DNA from: Mycobacterium sp. URHD0025
GTDB taxonomy: Bacteria; Actinomycetota; Actinomycetes; Mycobacteriales; Mycobacteriaceae
DNA length: 64,000 nt
NCBI RefSeq assembly: GCF_000426065.1
Contig: NZ_AUEQ01000007.1
Coordinates: forward strand, 62,001 to 126,000
Direction of reading: 5' to 3'
This document shows positions 1 to 7,971 of the stretch, piece after piece. Numbering within the stretch: position 1 is the stretch's first letter; each line of letters begins with the position of its first letter. The notes beneath the pieces are model-generated. The model ran no database searches, was not told where the DNA came from, and was given only the letters and a program-made list of their open reading frames with translations. The position numbers were made by a program, and so were the translations under genes.

Positions 1-698
1 GGGCCTTGGACGTGCCGCGCTCTCCGCAGGACCGGCCGTTGGTCTTCCAATCCGGACAGTCCGCACCGGGCCGGCGGTTGGCCGCTGCCTACGCCGACGC
101 GGTCTACACCGCGCAACGCACGATCGAGGAAGCCAAGGCGTTCCGCGACGACCTGCACCGCACACAGCGTGCATTGGGCCGGACCGGACCGCTGGTCAAG
201 GTGCTGCCCGGCCTCATTCCGATTGTGGTGAGCACCGATGCCGAGGCGCACGAACTGCACGACGAGATCAGCGCATTGAACCCGCCGGAGCGTTCAGTGG
301 GGATCCTCGAAGAGCGGCTCAAGGTCGACCTGACCGGTGTCGCACTGGACGAGCCGTTCCCGGTGCACCGCCTGCCACCGATCGCGAGTCTGGCCGGGGA
401 GCGCAGCTTCCACGAGATCGTGCGCAGCCACGCAGACGCCGGTGCGACCCTGCGGGAAATCCTGCGGATCACCGACTCCGGCAACGGCCACCTGCGTTTC
501 GTCGGCTCCGCCGAGCACGTGGCCGATCAGATCGAGGAATGGTTCACCGCGGGCGCGGTCGACGGGTTCAACGTCAACCCGGCCATCACGCCCACCGGTC
601 TGACCGATTTCGTCGACCAGGTGATCCCGCTGCTGCAGGACAAGGGCATCTACAAGCGTGAGTACGGCGAAACCGGTTCGCGGGCGGCGTTCGCCTGA
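1..698 (+). CDS. FMN-dependent monooxygenase, NtaA/DszA type (5' end outside window)
   Basis: Only the C-terminal half (about 231 residues) is inside the window; the frame is open from the left edge. The visible part has the hallmarks of the NtaA/SnaA/DszA group of luciferase-like FMNH2-dependent monooxygenases: PRSPQ..P followed by an FQSGQS stretch (family usual VQAGSS), AYADAVYTAQ, VLPGLIPIV, and the C-terminal GSAEHVADQIEEWF...DGFNV...VDQVIPLLQDKG series. It resembles the same region of the complete paralogue at 28680-30020. Such enzymes use reduced flavin from a partner reductase to oxidise organosulfur or organonitrogen compounds; the substrate here is unknown. The gene ends four bases before the convergent exporter operon. 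Family is certain, function inferred from context. Confidence 0.85.
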   Translation, partial: ALDVPRSPQDRPLVFQSGQSAPGRRLAAAYADAVYTAQRTIEEAKAFRDDLHRTQRALGRTGPLVKVLPGLIPIVVSTDAEAHELHDEISALNPPERSVGILEERLKVDLTGVALDEPFPVHRLPPIASLAGERSFHEIVRSHADAGATLREILRITDSGNGHLRFVGSAEHVADQIEEWFTAGAVDGFNVNPAITPTGLTDFVDQVIPLLQDKGIYKREYGETGSRAAFA

Positions 699-702
699 CC
701 TG

Positions 703-1521
703 CTACGGCTTGAGACGGGCCCCGGTCCGGAACTTGTGGGCGAGGAACACACCGACCGCGACGGCGGCGCCGATGACGGTGAGCAGGGCCCGCGCGGCCG
801 GGATGTCGGCCGCACCCAACATGCCGTAGCGCATCGCCTGCACCGCGTAGAACACCGGATTGAGGTGACTCAGCGTCTGCCAGGCCGGCGCCAGGTCGTT
901 CACGGAGTAGAACACGCCGCCCAAGAAACACAGCGGCTGCACGATCAGCACCTGGATCGCCGCAACGTGTTCCTGGGTCTGGTTGTACATCCCGGCGATC
1001 ATCCCGGCCTGCGCCGCGAAGATCAGCACCGCGGCGAAGGCGATGATCGCGTACCCGGGCTTGGCGATGTGCGAACCGGTCAGCGGCATCGCGATGAGCA
1101 GGATCGCCGACGAGATCAGAATCCCTCGCACGATCGACCCCAGTACCAGTGCGAGGTTGATCTCCCACCAGCGCAGCGGACTACCCAGAACGGCGTTGAT
1201 GAATCGGTCCTTGCGGGCCTCGAACAGTGACGCGGAGCCCTGGATGTATCCGGCGGTGACCACCGCGAGCACCACGAGCCCGGGGAGGATGAACTGGTCG
1301 TACGGAACCCCACGGATGGGCGAGATGCGGCTGCCCAGCGCCAGGCCGAAGACGAAGATGAACAGCAGCGCCGCGAGGACCTGACCGGCCACGGTGTAAT
1401 ACCAGACCTTCAGGTAACGGACGATCTCGCGCTGCAGCAGCCACGTGAAGGCCGGCCGCTGTGCCCGGTAGGGCCGGTCATAGGGCGTCAATGGTGCTGA
1501 GGCCAACCAGTTTTCACTCAC
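703..1521 (-). CDS. ABC-2 type transporter permease (DrrB-like)
   Basis: The 272-residue integral membrane protein has about six hydrophobic segments after a roughly 45-residue N-terminal part, as in DrrB/ABC-2 export permeases of actinobacteria. The GTG start is chosen because it overlaps the stop of the upstream ATPase gene as GTGA; longer in-frame starts would run back into the ATPase. With the ATPase it should form an exporter for a hydrophobic molecule or drug. Nothing in the sequence ties it to sulfur metabolism. Its 3' end converges on the partial monooxygenase with a four-base gap, so the two messages may read into each other. Confidence 0.88.
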   Translation of the reverse strand: MSENWLASAPLTPYDRPYRAQRPAFTWLLQREIVRYLKVWYYTVAGQVLAALLFIFVFGLALGSRISPIRGVPYDQFILPGLVVLAVVTAGYIQGSASLFEARKDRFINAVLGSPLRWWEINLALVLGSIVRGILISSAILLIAMPLTGSHIAKPGYAIIAFAAVLIFAAQAGMIAGMYNQTQEHVAAIQVLIVQPLCFLGGVFYSVNDLAPAWQTLSHLNPVFYAVQAMRYGMLGAADIPAARALLTVIGAAVAVGVFLAHKFRTGARLKP

Positions 1522-2258
1522 TGCGTGCCACCTGACGGCACGGTCATGGCGCGGTTGTACACCTCGGCCAGATCGGTGGCGCCGAACTCGGCCCGCAATC
1601 CGGCGGCCGTATCGCGCGAGATCACCCGTCCTGACCTGATCAGCGCTACTTCGTCGCACAGCGCCTCGGCCTCTTCGAGGTAGTGGGTGGTGAGCAGGAT
1701 GGTGTGTCCGATCCGGTGCAGGTCTCTCATATAACCCCACAGATCGGCCCGCAACTCGACGTCGACGCCCGCAGTCGGCTCGTCGAGGATCAGCAGCCGC
1801 GGCCGGTGAATCAGTGCCCGCGCCACCAGCAGCCGACGTTGCATACCGCCGGACAGCGAAAGCGGACGCCCGTGCGCCTTGTCCGCGAGTCCGAGTAGCT
1901 CCAGCAGGTCGTAGGCCCGCCTGGTGGCTTCGCGTCTGCCCAGCCCGTGGTAGCCGGCGTGGTAGATCAGCACTTCGACGTTGGTCAGGAACCGATCCAG
2001 GTTGACCTCCTGCTCGGCCAGACCCACCAGAGACCGTGCGGTGCGAGAACCGTTCGGGTGTCCGAAGATCCGGATCTCACCGGACGTCGGGCGCAGCAGG
2101 TTGCACGTCGCCGAGATGAGGGTGGACTTGCCGGCACCGTTGGGGCCGAGCAGTCCGAAGAACGCGCCGTCGGGGATGTCGAGATCCAGATCGTGGAGCG
2201 CGGTGAAACCCGAGCGGTATGTCTTGCGTAGTTTTCGGACTTCCAGGGCAGGTGGCAC
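1518..2258 (-). CDS. ABC exporter ATP-binding protein (DrrA-like)
   Basis: The 246-residue nucleotide-binding subunit has Walker A GPNGAGKST at residues 38-46, signature LSGGMQRR near 135-142, Walker B LLILDEPTAGVD near 155-166 and a switch histidine in TTHYLEE. Order and spacing are those of DrrA/CcmA-type export ATPases. Translation starts at a GTG only 15 bases below a CTTCCGGTAGA site related to the element found before sulfur operons; no clear Shine-Dalgarno is present, so a leaderless or near-leaderless message is possible. It overlaps the permease by four bases, so the two are co-translated. The substrate is unknown. Confidence 0.88.
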   Translation of the reverse strand: MPPALEVRKLRKTYRSGFTALHDLDLDIPDGAFFGLLGPNGAGKSTLISATCNLLRPTSGEIRIFGHPNGSRTARSLVGLAEQEVNLDRFLTNVEVLIYHAGYHGLGRREATRRAYDLLELLGLADKAHGRPLSLSGGMQRRLLVARALIHRPRLLILDEPTAGVDVELRADLWGYMRDLHRIGHTILLTTHYLEEAEALCDEVALIRSGRVISRDTAAGLRAEFGATDLAEVYNRAMTVPSGGTQ

Positions 2259-2272
2259 AGGAGCAAACTACC

Positions 2273-2283
2273 TCTACCGGAAG
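2273..2283 (-). promoter_or_regulatory. weak copy of the GTTCCsGTAGC element
   Basis: On the minus strand this reads CTTCCGGTAGA, 9 of 11 identical to GTTCCGGTAGC at 32399-32409. It ends 14 bases before the GTG start of the exporter ATPase. No TTAAG half lies 12 or 23 bases upstream, so it may be a chance match or a degenerate member. Confidence 0.25.
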
Positions 2284-2349
2284 TGTTGTGTCGCTTGGGT
2301 ATCCCCGCAGGATGGAATCTTGGTGAGCGAAACCGATGACCTCGGACAG

Positions 2350-2377
2350 TTAAGCCAGAGCGCGGTGTTCCCGTAGC
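2350..2377 (+). promoter_or_regulatory. candidate sulfur-regulon element (TTAAG-N18-GTAGC)
   Basis: TTAAG at 2350-2354 and GTTCCCGTAGC at 2367-2377, with starts of TTAAG and GTAGC 23 bases apart. Spacing and core are the same as at 32382-32409 before the tauD-like gene. It lies 44 bases upstream of the rhodanese ATG. Whether it is an operator or part of a promoter cannot be told from sequence alone. Confidence 0.45.
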
Positions 2378-2421
2378 CGAAGTCGATTGTTCGCGGCTCG
2401 GGCCGAATCGATACTCGGCCG

Positions 2422-4038
2422 ATGACGACAGTCGAGACCGCTACGCTCACCGCCGGGAATCTGCACGAATTGATCGGTGCAGGAAACGAATACGCGCTCG
2501 TGGATGTGCGTGAGGCGGGTGTCACCGCAGCGCAGGGTTCGATCCTGCTGGCCGTGTCGATACCGCTCAGTGTCCTGGAGTTGCGGGTGCGTACCCGGAT
2601 TCCTCGGCTGTCCACCCCGGTCGTCGTCTACGACGGCGGGGATGACGATCAGCACCTGGCCGAGCGTGCGGCGGCTCGGCTGGGCGAGTTCGGCTATACC
2701 GACGTACGCATCCTCGACGGTGGCCTGCGGGGGTGGGCGGAGGCCGGGTACAAGGTGCAGTCCGGTGGTGACCATGTGATCGGGCAGGCCTTCGGCGAGT
2801 GGATTGAACACGTCTACGCCACACCGCACATCAGCGTGGCCGACTATCGCGAGCGCGTCGAGGCGGGGGAGGACATCGTCCTGCTCGACAGTCGTCCGAT
2901 CGGTGAGTTCGAGAACCACAGTCTGCCGGGCGGTACCTCGATTCCCGGTGCCGAACTGGTCTACCGGGCCGCCGAGGTGGTCACGTCACCCGACACGCTG
3001 GTCGTGGTGAACTGCGCCGGACGGACCCGCAGCATCCTCGGTGCGCAGGTGCTGATCAACGCCGGACTGCCCAACCGGGTCGTGTCGCTGGAAGGCGGCA
3101 CGCAGTCGTGGGTGCTCGAGGGACACGACCTCGACCACGGCAAATCCGTTGCGGCCCCGGTTCCGAGCGGCTCGGCATTCGACGCTGCGAAGAAGGCCGC
3201 CGCTCGGTTCGCCGAACGTTTCGCGATCACGCGTATCGACAAGGCGACGCTGGAGCAGTTCCGCGGCGAAGCCGATGCGCGGTCCCTCTATGTGCTCGAC
3301 GTACGCACCCCGCAGGAGTACGAGGCCGGCCACCTCGCCGGGTCTCGATCGGCCCCCAGCTGGGACATCGCACCATGGACGTTCCGCCATGTGGGTACCC
3401 ACAATGCCCGCATCGTGCTCGTCGACAACGACACCGTGCGTGCGACCGTCGCCGCCTCCTGGATTATCCAGATCGGCTGGGGCGAGGTGTTCGTCCTCGA
3501 GAACGCTCTCGAGGACGAACAACTCGAAACCGGGGCTACTCCAGCAGACTTCGACGTTCCACAGGCCGGCTACACGGTGATCGACGTCGATGAGTTGAAC
3601 GCCCCGCCCGGCGACAAGGTGCTGCTCGATCTCGGGCCGAGCCCGGCCTACCGCACCGGACACATTCCCGGCGCCCGGTTCGCCATCCGATCCAGGCTGG
3701 CTGGCTCTGTCGCCGACCTACCCGGCGCCGGCCCCATCGTGTTGACGTCGGAGGACGATGTCCTGTCCCGCTTCGCCGCCGCTGAACTGGCCTCGGCCAC
3801 GGATCGCCCGATCCAGGTGCTCGGCGGCGGCACGAAAGTCTGGGAAGAGGCCGGTTTCGTCTTGGAATCCGGTGTCGAGAGCTGGCTGCACGAAGCCGAC
3901 GACGTCGTGGCTTCGGGTTGGCGCGAAACCGATCCGGAACTCCGCAAGGCCGGATTCCGCCGTTACCTGTCATGGGAACTCGGCCTGGTTGCCGAGCTTG
4001 AGCAGGACGACACCGTGCCGTTCCGGAGTTTCGACTAG
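2422..4038 (+). CDS. four-domain rhodanese (thiosulfate sulfurtransferase-like), one catalytic Cys
   Basis: The 538-residue cytoplasmic protein is built of four successive rhodanese folds, roughly residues 10-115, 130-235, 250-365 and 375-490, plus a C-terminal tail. Each has the LVDVR / LLDSR / VLDVR / LLDLG strand and a GG..W end strand. Only domain 2 has an active-site loop with cysteine (NCAGRTRS, Cys198); the matching loops of domains 1, 3 and 4 read YDGGDDDQ, VDNDTVRA and TSEDDVLS. Cys198 is the only cysteine in the whole protein. Rhodaneses carry persulfide sulfur from thiosulfate or other donors to acceptors. A role in handling sulfur released by the neighbouring oxygenases is an inference. 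The gene is monocistronic with its own upstream element; no strong Shine-Dalgarno precedes the ATG. Confidence 0.88.
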   Translation: MTTVETATLTAGNLHELIGAGNEYALVDVREAGVTAAQGSILLAVSIPLSVLELRVRTRIPRLSTPVVVYDGGDDDQHLAERAAARLGEFGYTDVRILDGGLRGWAEAGYKVQSGGDHVIGQAFGEWIEHVYATPHISVADYRERVEAGEDIVLLDSRPIGEFENHSLPGGTSIPGAELVYRAAEVVTSPDTLVVVNCAGRTRSILGAQVLINAGLPNRVVSLEGGTQSWVLEGHDLDHGKSVAAPVPSGSAFDAAKKAAARFAERFAITRIDKATLEQFRGEADARSLYVLDVRTPQEYEAGHLAGSRSAPSWDIAPWTFRHVGTHNARIVLVDNDTVRATVAASWIIQIGWGEVFVLENALEDEQLETGATPADFDVPQAGYTVIDVDELNAPPGDKVLLDLGPSPAYRTGHIPGARFAIRSRLAGSVADLPGAGPIVLTSEDDVLSRFAAAELASATDRPIQVLGGGTKVWEEAGFVLESGVESWLHEADDVVASGWRETDPELRKAGFRRYLSWELGLVAELEQDDTVPFRSFD

Positions 4039-4080
4039 ATGTCACACGGGCTGATCGCAGACGTGCCTTCGCTGCCATAG

Positions 4081-4109
4081 TTAAGCCGGAGTTGAACGAA
4101 TCACGTAGA
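4081..4109 (+). promoter_or_regulatory. candidate sulfur-regulon element, variant
   Basis: TTAAGCC at 4081-4087 continues as TTAAGCCGGAGTTGAAC, close to one arm of the palindrome at 41596-41622 (TTAAGCCGAACTGAAC on the minus strand). A degenerate GTAGA follows 24 bases after the TTAAG start. It lies 45-73 bases before the ATG of the sfnB-like gene. Confidence 0.35.
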
Positions 4110-4153
4110 TCGGCAGTGTTGTTCACGCACGGCATTGCCCGCAGGCTCAGCGC

Positions 4154-5374
4154 ATGACCATCGATACTCCAGCCCGGGTCGATTCTGCGCCGGTCACCTT
4201 CGGCTCACCAGAGTTGCGCCAACTCATCGAGCAGATCGGTGACGGCGTCGTCGACCGCGACGAGCGGGGTGAGCCGCCGTACGCCAAGTTCGACCTGATC
4301 CGTGAGGCACGGCTCGGGGCACTGCGCCTGCCGCTGGACGCCGGTGGCGGCGGCGCCACCCTGCGCGAACTGTTCGAGGTGATCATCGCTCTCGGTGCGG
4401 CCGATCCCAATGTCGCGCACAGCGTTCGCAATCATCTGGGTACGGTCGAGAACCTCATCCGCCGCCCCCGTCCGGAGGATGAGCGCTGGCTCGAGCGGAT
4501 CCGCCACGGCGACCTGTTCGGGGTTTCGGCAACCGAATTGGGTACCGCCCAGGCCGGCAGCCCCGACTACCGGTACGCCACCACCATCACCGAGACACCC
4601 GACGGACTGCGACTTTCGGGCACGAAGTTCTACAGCACCGGCAACCAGTACGTCGACTGGCTGGTGGTCGCCACCGCCGACCAGCACGGCGACACCGTCC
4701 GGCTCATCATTCCCACCGACCGGCCCGGCGTCGTCATCGAGGATGATTGGGACGGCATCGGTCAGCGGTTCACCGGCAGCGGGACAACCCGTTTCGTCGA
4801 CGTCGAGGTGACCGGCGACGACTTCTTCGCCCCCGGCGGGTTCGGGGGCGACCTGCCCTACAAGGGCACGTTCCCACAACTGCACCTCACGGCCGTCATC
4901 GCCGGGATTCTGCGCCGCATCGTGCGGGACGCGGCCGAGATCGTCCGTTCCAAGCAGCGGACGTTCTATCACGCGGCTTCCGACAGTCCGGTCGACGATC
5001 CGATCCTGCAGCAGAGTGTCGGCCTGCTCTCCAGTCAGGCATTCGCCGCCGAAGCGCTCGTGCTGTCGGCAGCGGAGGCGCTCGGCGCGGCCACCGATGC
5101 CCACGGCCGCCCCGATGAGGAAGAGGCACTGTCGCTGGAGGCGACCCTGCGCGCGGCCAAGGCGAAGGTGGTGGTCGACGAACTCGCGAACCGCGCCGCG
5201 TCGGAGCTGTTCGACGTCGGCGGCGGATCGACGGTACGCCGCAGCGCGCACCTCGACCGTCACTGGCGCAACATCCGGACGCTGGCGGCACACAACCCCA
5301 AGACCTACAAGGCGAAAGCCATTGGCGCTCACGAGATCACCGGTGAACCTCTACCGCGTGGCGGCTTCTTCTGA
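4154..5374 (+). CDS. SfnB/DszC-like acyl-CoA dehydrogenase-fold monooxygenase
   Basis: The 406-residue protein has the acyl-CoA dehydrogenase fold (helical N-domain, beta domain with LSGTKFYSTGN and GQRFTGSGTT, helical C-domain). The C-terminus, DRHWRNIRTLAAHNP..YKA..IGA ending GGFF, is characteristic of the SfnB/DszC group rather than true acyl-CoA dehydrogenases. DszC uses FMNH2 and O2 to oxygenate dibenzothiophene sulfur; SfnB is linked to sulfone use in Pseudomonas. Here an FMNH2-dependent oxygenation of an organosulfur compound is the likely reaction, substrate unknown. The stop overlaps the next start as TGATG, so it is co-translated with a luciferase-like monooxygenase, the usual two-enzyme arrangement. 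Paralogues lie at 17928-19172 and 35294-36508. Confidence 0.85.
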   Translation: MTIDTPARVDSAPVTFGSPELRQLIEQIGDGVVDRDERGEPPYAKFDLIREARLGALRLPLDAGGGGATLRELFEVIIALGAADPNVAHSVRNHLGTVENLIRRPRPEDERWLERIRHGDLFGVSATELGTAQAGSPDYRYATTITETPDGLRLSGTKFYSTGNQYVDWLVVATADQHGDTVRLIIPTDRPGVVIEDDWDGIGQRFTGSGTTRFVDVEVTGDDFFAPGGFGGDLPYKGTFPQLHLTAVIAGILRRIVRDAAEIVRSKQRTFYHAASDSPVDDPILQQSVGLLSSQAFAAEALVLSAAEALGAATDAHGRPDEEEALSLEATLRAAKAKVVVDELANRAASELFDVGGGSTVRRSAHLDRHWRNIRTLAAHNPKTYKAKAIGAHEITGEPLPRGGFF

Positions 5375-6684
5375 TGGCGCCCCGACGAGAGTATCTGAAC
5401 CTGGTCCTGTTCGACCGGCCGAGTGGCTGGACGGACAAACAGCAGGCTCATGGTTCGACCCCGGCTTCGGCGTTCTCGCGCATCGTCGAGTTCGCGCAGC
5501 AGGCCGAACGCGCGAAAATCGACGCGTTCTTCAAGGCGGACTTCCTGGGGTTCGACAAGGACAACATCATCAACGACCCGAGCCTGCTCGGTGAACCTAT
5601 GGCGGTGTCAGCGGCCCTGGCGTCGGTCACCGAGCGGATCGGGTTGGTGGTCACGGCCTCCACGTCGTTCTTCGAGCCGTACAACGTCGCCAGACAGATC
5701 GCTACGCTGCACAATGTCAGCGGGGGACGGGCCGGCTGGAACGCCGTCACCTCGTTCAACGGCGAGGTGAACTTCGGGCCGAGGACGCTGCTTCCTCCGG
5801 CGGAACGCTACGCGCGGGCCGCCGAGTTCATCGAGGTGGTGATCAAGCTCTGGAACAGTTGGGCTCCGGATGCCTTGTCGTTCAACGACGGTCAAGCGCC
5901 CGCCGTGGATTCCGCGCTAATTCGCAACATCGGCCATGCCGGGACGTACTACTCGGTGGAACAGGCACTCGACGTATCCCGTCTGGTCGAGGACCTGCCG
6001 GTGGTGTTTCAGGCTGGTGCCTCGGAGGACGGGATCCGGTTCGCGGCCCGGTTCGGTGAGGCGGTTTTCGTGGCCACGCCGGACCTCGCGCACGCACGGT
6101 CCTACTACGACACCATCAAAGGGTTGGTGGCCTCCGCCGGCCGCCACCCTGATTCGTTGCGGGTGCTGCCCGGGATCCGGACCTACATCGCCGACACCGA
6201 GGAGGCGGCGCTCGACGAGTACCGGCAGGTGTTCGCCGAGCCGAACTTCTACACCGACCGGCTGAAGTTCCTCAAGCGCGAGGCCCCGTTTTTCGATTTC
6301 GACGGTCTGGATCTCGACGAAGTCATCCCAGCTGAACGGATTCCGTCGCAAGAGACACTCGCGGCCAGTCAACGCCGGGTCAGCCGCGGGCTGCTGTTGC
6401 GTGACCTGCTCACCGAGGTGGACAACGTCACGCTCCGGCAGTTTCTCCAACGTATCCGTGGTAGTGGACATTTGGATGTGATCGGCACTCCCGAACAGGT
6501 CGCTGACGTGTTCGCCGAATGGTTCACGGTGCGGGCCAGTGACGGGTTTACCCTGCACGGAGGCAACTCCTTCGACCGCCTCACCGATCAGGTGATCCCG
6601 CTGCTCCGGGACAAAGGCTTGGTCCGTCAGGAGTACGAGGCCGAGACGCTGCGGGGAAACCTCGGACTCGAGCCTTACGGCTGA
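5374..6684 (+). CDS. FMN-dependent monooxygenase, NtaA/SnaA/DszA family
   Basis: The 436-residue luciferase-like TIM-barrel protein has the family signatures EPYNVARQIATLHNVSGGRAGWNAVTS near residue 100, PVVFQAGASEDG and the C-terminal GTPEQVADVFAEWF...DGFTLHGG...LTDQVIPLLRDKG block. Members take FMNH2 from a separate reductase and oxidise sulfones, sulfonates or nitrilotriacetate-like substrates. Here the substrate is unknown, but co-translation with an SfnB/DszC-like partner (start overlaps the upstream stop) suggests a DszC/DszA-like pair carrying out consecutive steps on one organosulfur compound. No own Shine-Dalgarno is needed with the overlap. Length is normal for the family. Confidence 0.87.
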   Translation: MAPRREYLNLVLFDRPSGWTDKQQAHGSTPASAFSRIVEFAQQAERAKIDAFFKADFLGFDKDNIINDPSLLGEPMAVSAALASVTERIGLVVTASTSFFEPYNVARQIATLHNVSGGRAGWNAVTSFNGEVNFGPRTLLPPAERYARAAEFIEVVIKLWNSWAPDALSFNDGQAPAVDSALIRNIGHAGTYYSVEQALDVSRLVEDLPVVFQAGASEDGIRFAARFGEAVFVATPDLAHARSYYDTIKGLVASAGRHPDSLRVLPGIRTYIADTEEAALDEYRQVFAEPNFYTDRLKFLKREAPFFDFDGLDLDEVIPAERIPSQETLAASQRRVSRGLLLRDLLTEVDNVTLRQFLQRIRGSGHLDVIGTPEQVADVFAEWFTVRASDGFTLHGGNSFDRLTDQVIPLLRDKGLVRQEYEAETLRGNLGLEPYG

Positions 6685-6723
6685 CAAGGAAGGTTCCGCA
6701 ACCGAATCCTGTTGATGTGCTTG

Positions 6724-6767
6724 TGATCAGCGTGAACCGAAACGGTGACGCGCCGGCCCCGGGCTGG
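6724..6767 (+). repeat. imperfect direct repeat, copy 1
   Basis: The segment beginning TGATCAGCGTGAACCGAAAC and ending with GGCTGG resembles 7868-7910, with most positions identical through TGATCA..GTGAAC.GAA..CGTGACG. Copy 1 lies just before the aldo/keto reductase, copy 2 just before the Ssu binding protein. Possible regulator sites or a remnant of local duplication. Confidence 0.4.
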
Positions 6768-6781
6768 TTGCCTGGACGCAC

Positions 6782-7813
6782 ATGTCCTACGGAACTTTCG
6801 AAACCACATACGCCGCGGCCGAAGCGCGGTACGACAACATTGCATATCGGCGGCCAGGCAGGTCGGGTCTCGACCTGCCGGCCTTCTCCTTCGGGTTGTG
6901 GCAGAAATTCGGAACCGACTATCCGTTTGAGACTCAACGTGAAATCATCTTGCACGCTTTTGATCTCGGCATCACCCACTTCGACAATGCCGACCGCTAC
7001 GGTCCGCCGCACCGCGCCGCACAGCAGAATTTCGGCAGGGTGCTCGCCAAGGATCTGGCGCGATATCGCGACGAGCTCATACTTTCCACGAAGGCCGGAA
7101 ACGCCATCGGGCCGAGCCCGTACCTCAAAGGTGGGTCCCGCAAGTCCTTGTTGAACTCGCTCGACCACAGTCTGCGTGACCTCGGGACCGATTACGTCGA
7201 CATTTTTTACAGTCACAGCCCTGACCTCGCGACACCGATCGAGGAAACCGTCGGCGCGCTGATTTCGGCCGTCGGTCAGGGCAAGGCTCTGTACGTTGGC
7301 CTCTCGAATTACCTGCCGGACCGGGCACACGAGGTTGCCGTGCTACTGGCCGACGCCGGTGTACCGCTGTTGATCCACCAGCCGCGGTATTCGATCTTCG
7401 ATCGGCGTATCGAACAGAACGGCCTGCTGCAGTTGGCAGCTGACGATGGTTTCGGGTTGGTCGTGTATTCGCCGCTGGCACAGGGTTTGTTGACGAACAA
7501 GTACCTGGAGTCCATTCCCGACGGTGCACGTGCAGCCAATAGCACCTTCCTCAAACCCGATGTCATCACCGACACCTACCGGCAGCGCACGTCCGAACTG
7601 AACAAGATCGCTGAATCGCGCGGGCAATCGCTGGCGCAGCTCGCACTGCAGTGGGTGTTGCGGAACCCGACTGTGACCTCGGCGCTGGTGGGCGCGAGTT
7701 CGACGTGGCAACTGGATCACAATGTGAAGGCGCTCGATTTCCCGCCTTTCACCGACGAGGAGCTATCGCTGATCGACGAATACGGCGTGCATGGAACCGG
7801 GTTGAACCTCTGA
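6782..7813 (+). CDS. aldo/keto reductase (YghZ-like group)
   Basis: The 343-residue NADPH-dependent aldo/keto reductase has the catalytic tetrad Asp68, Tyr73 (FDNADRYG), Lys104 (STKAG) and His145 (YSHSP). The GSRKSLLNSLDHSLRDLGTDYVDIFY segment places it with the YghZ / potassium-channel beta-subunit-like group. It probably reduces an aldehyde or ketone left when an oxygenase cleaves a carbon-sulfur bond; this is inferred from context only. The gene stands 97 bases after the monooxygenase and 158 bases before the SsuABC genes on the same strand. No convincing Shine-Dalgarno precedes the ATG. Two other AKR genes lie at 31346-32287 and 33427-34437. Confidence 0.85.
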   Translation: MSYGTFETTYAAAEARYDNIAYRRPGRSGLDLPAFSFGLWQKFGTDYPFETQREIILHAFDLGITHFDNADRYGPPHRAAQQNFGRVLAKDLARYRDELILSTKAGNAIGPSPYLKGGSRKSLLNSLDHSLRDLGTDYVDIFYSHSPDLATPIEETVGALISAVGQGKALYVGLSNYLPDRAHEVAVLLADAGVPLLIHQPRYSIFDRRIEQNGLLQLAADDGFGLVVYSPLAQGLLTNKYLESIPDGARAANSTFLKPDVITDTYRQRTSELNKIAESRGQSLAQLALQWVLRNPTVTSALVGASSTWQLDHNVKALDFPPFTDEELSLIDEYGVHGTGLNL

Positions 7814-7867
7814 CAACTGCGGGTCGCGCCTACGGCGTCCTCCGTGCGCAGAGTGGGGCGTCGTATT

Positions 7868-7910
7868 TGATCACGGTGAACAGAAGCCGTGACGGTGCGC
7901 GTTCGGCTGG
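7868..7910 (+). repeat. imperfect direct repeat, copy 2
   Basis: TGATCACGGTGAACAGAAGC onward to GGCTGG matches copy 1 at 6724-6767. It ends about 60 bases before the GTG start of the Ssu-type binding protein, in a 158-base intergenic space likely to hold that operon's promoter. Confidence 0.4.
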
Positions 7911-7971
7911 TTTGGATTGAAGCGGTGTGGTCCACCGCTGTGCGTGCGCTGCGAACCTACTGAGGAAGATT

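Noticed and set aside
2259..2421. SAM or other sulfur-related riboswitch before the rhodanese or Ssu operons
   Set aside because: Leaders are short (under about 165 bases) and show no paired multi-helix core that I could recognise.
4205..5332. 375-residue minus-strand frame opposite the sfnB-like gene
   Set aside because: Antisense shadow, no conserved features.
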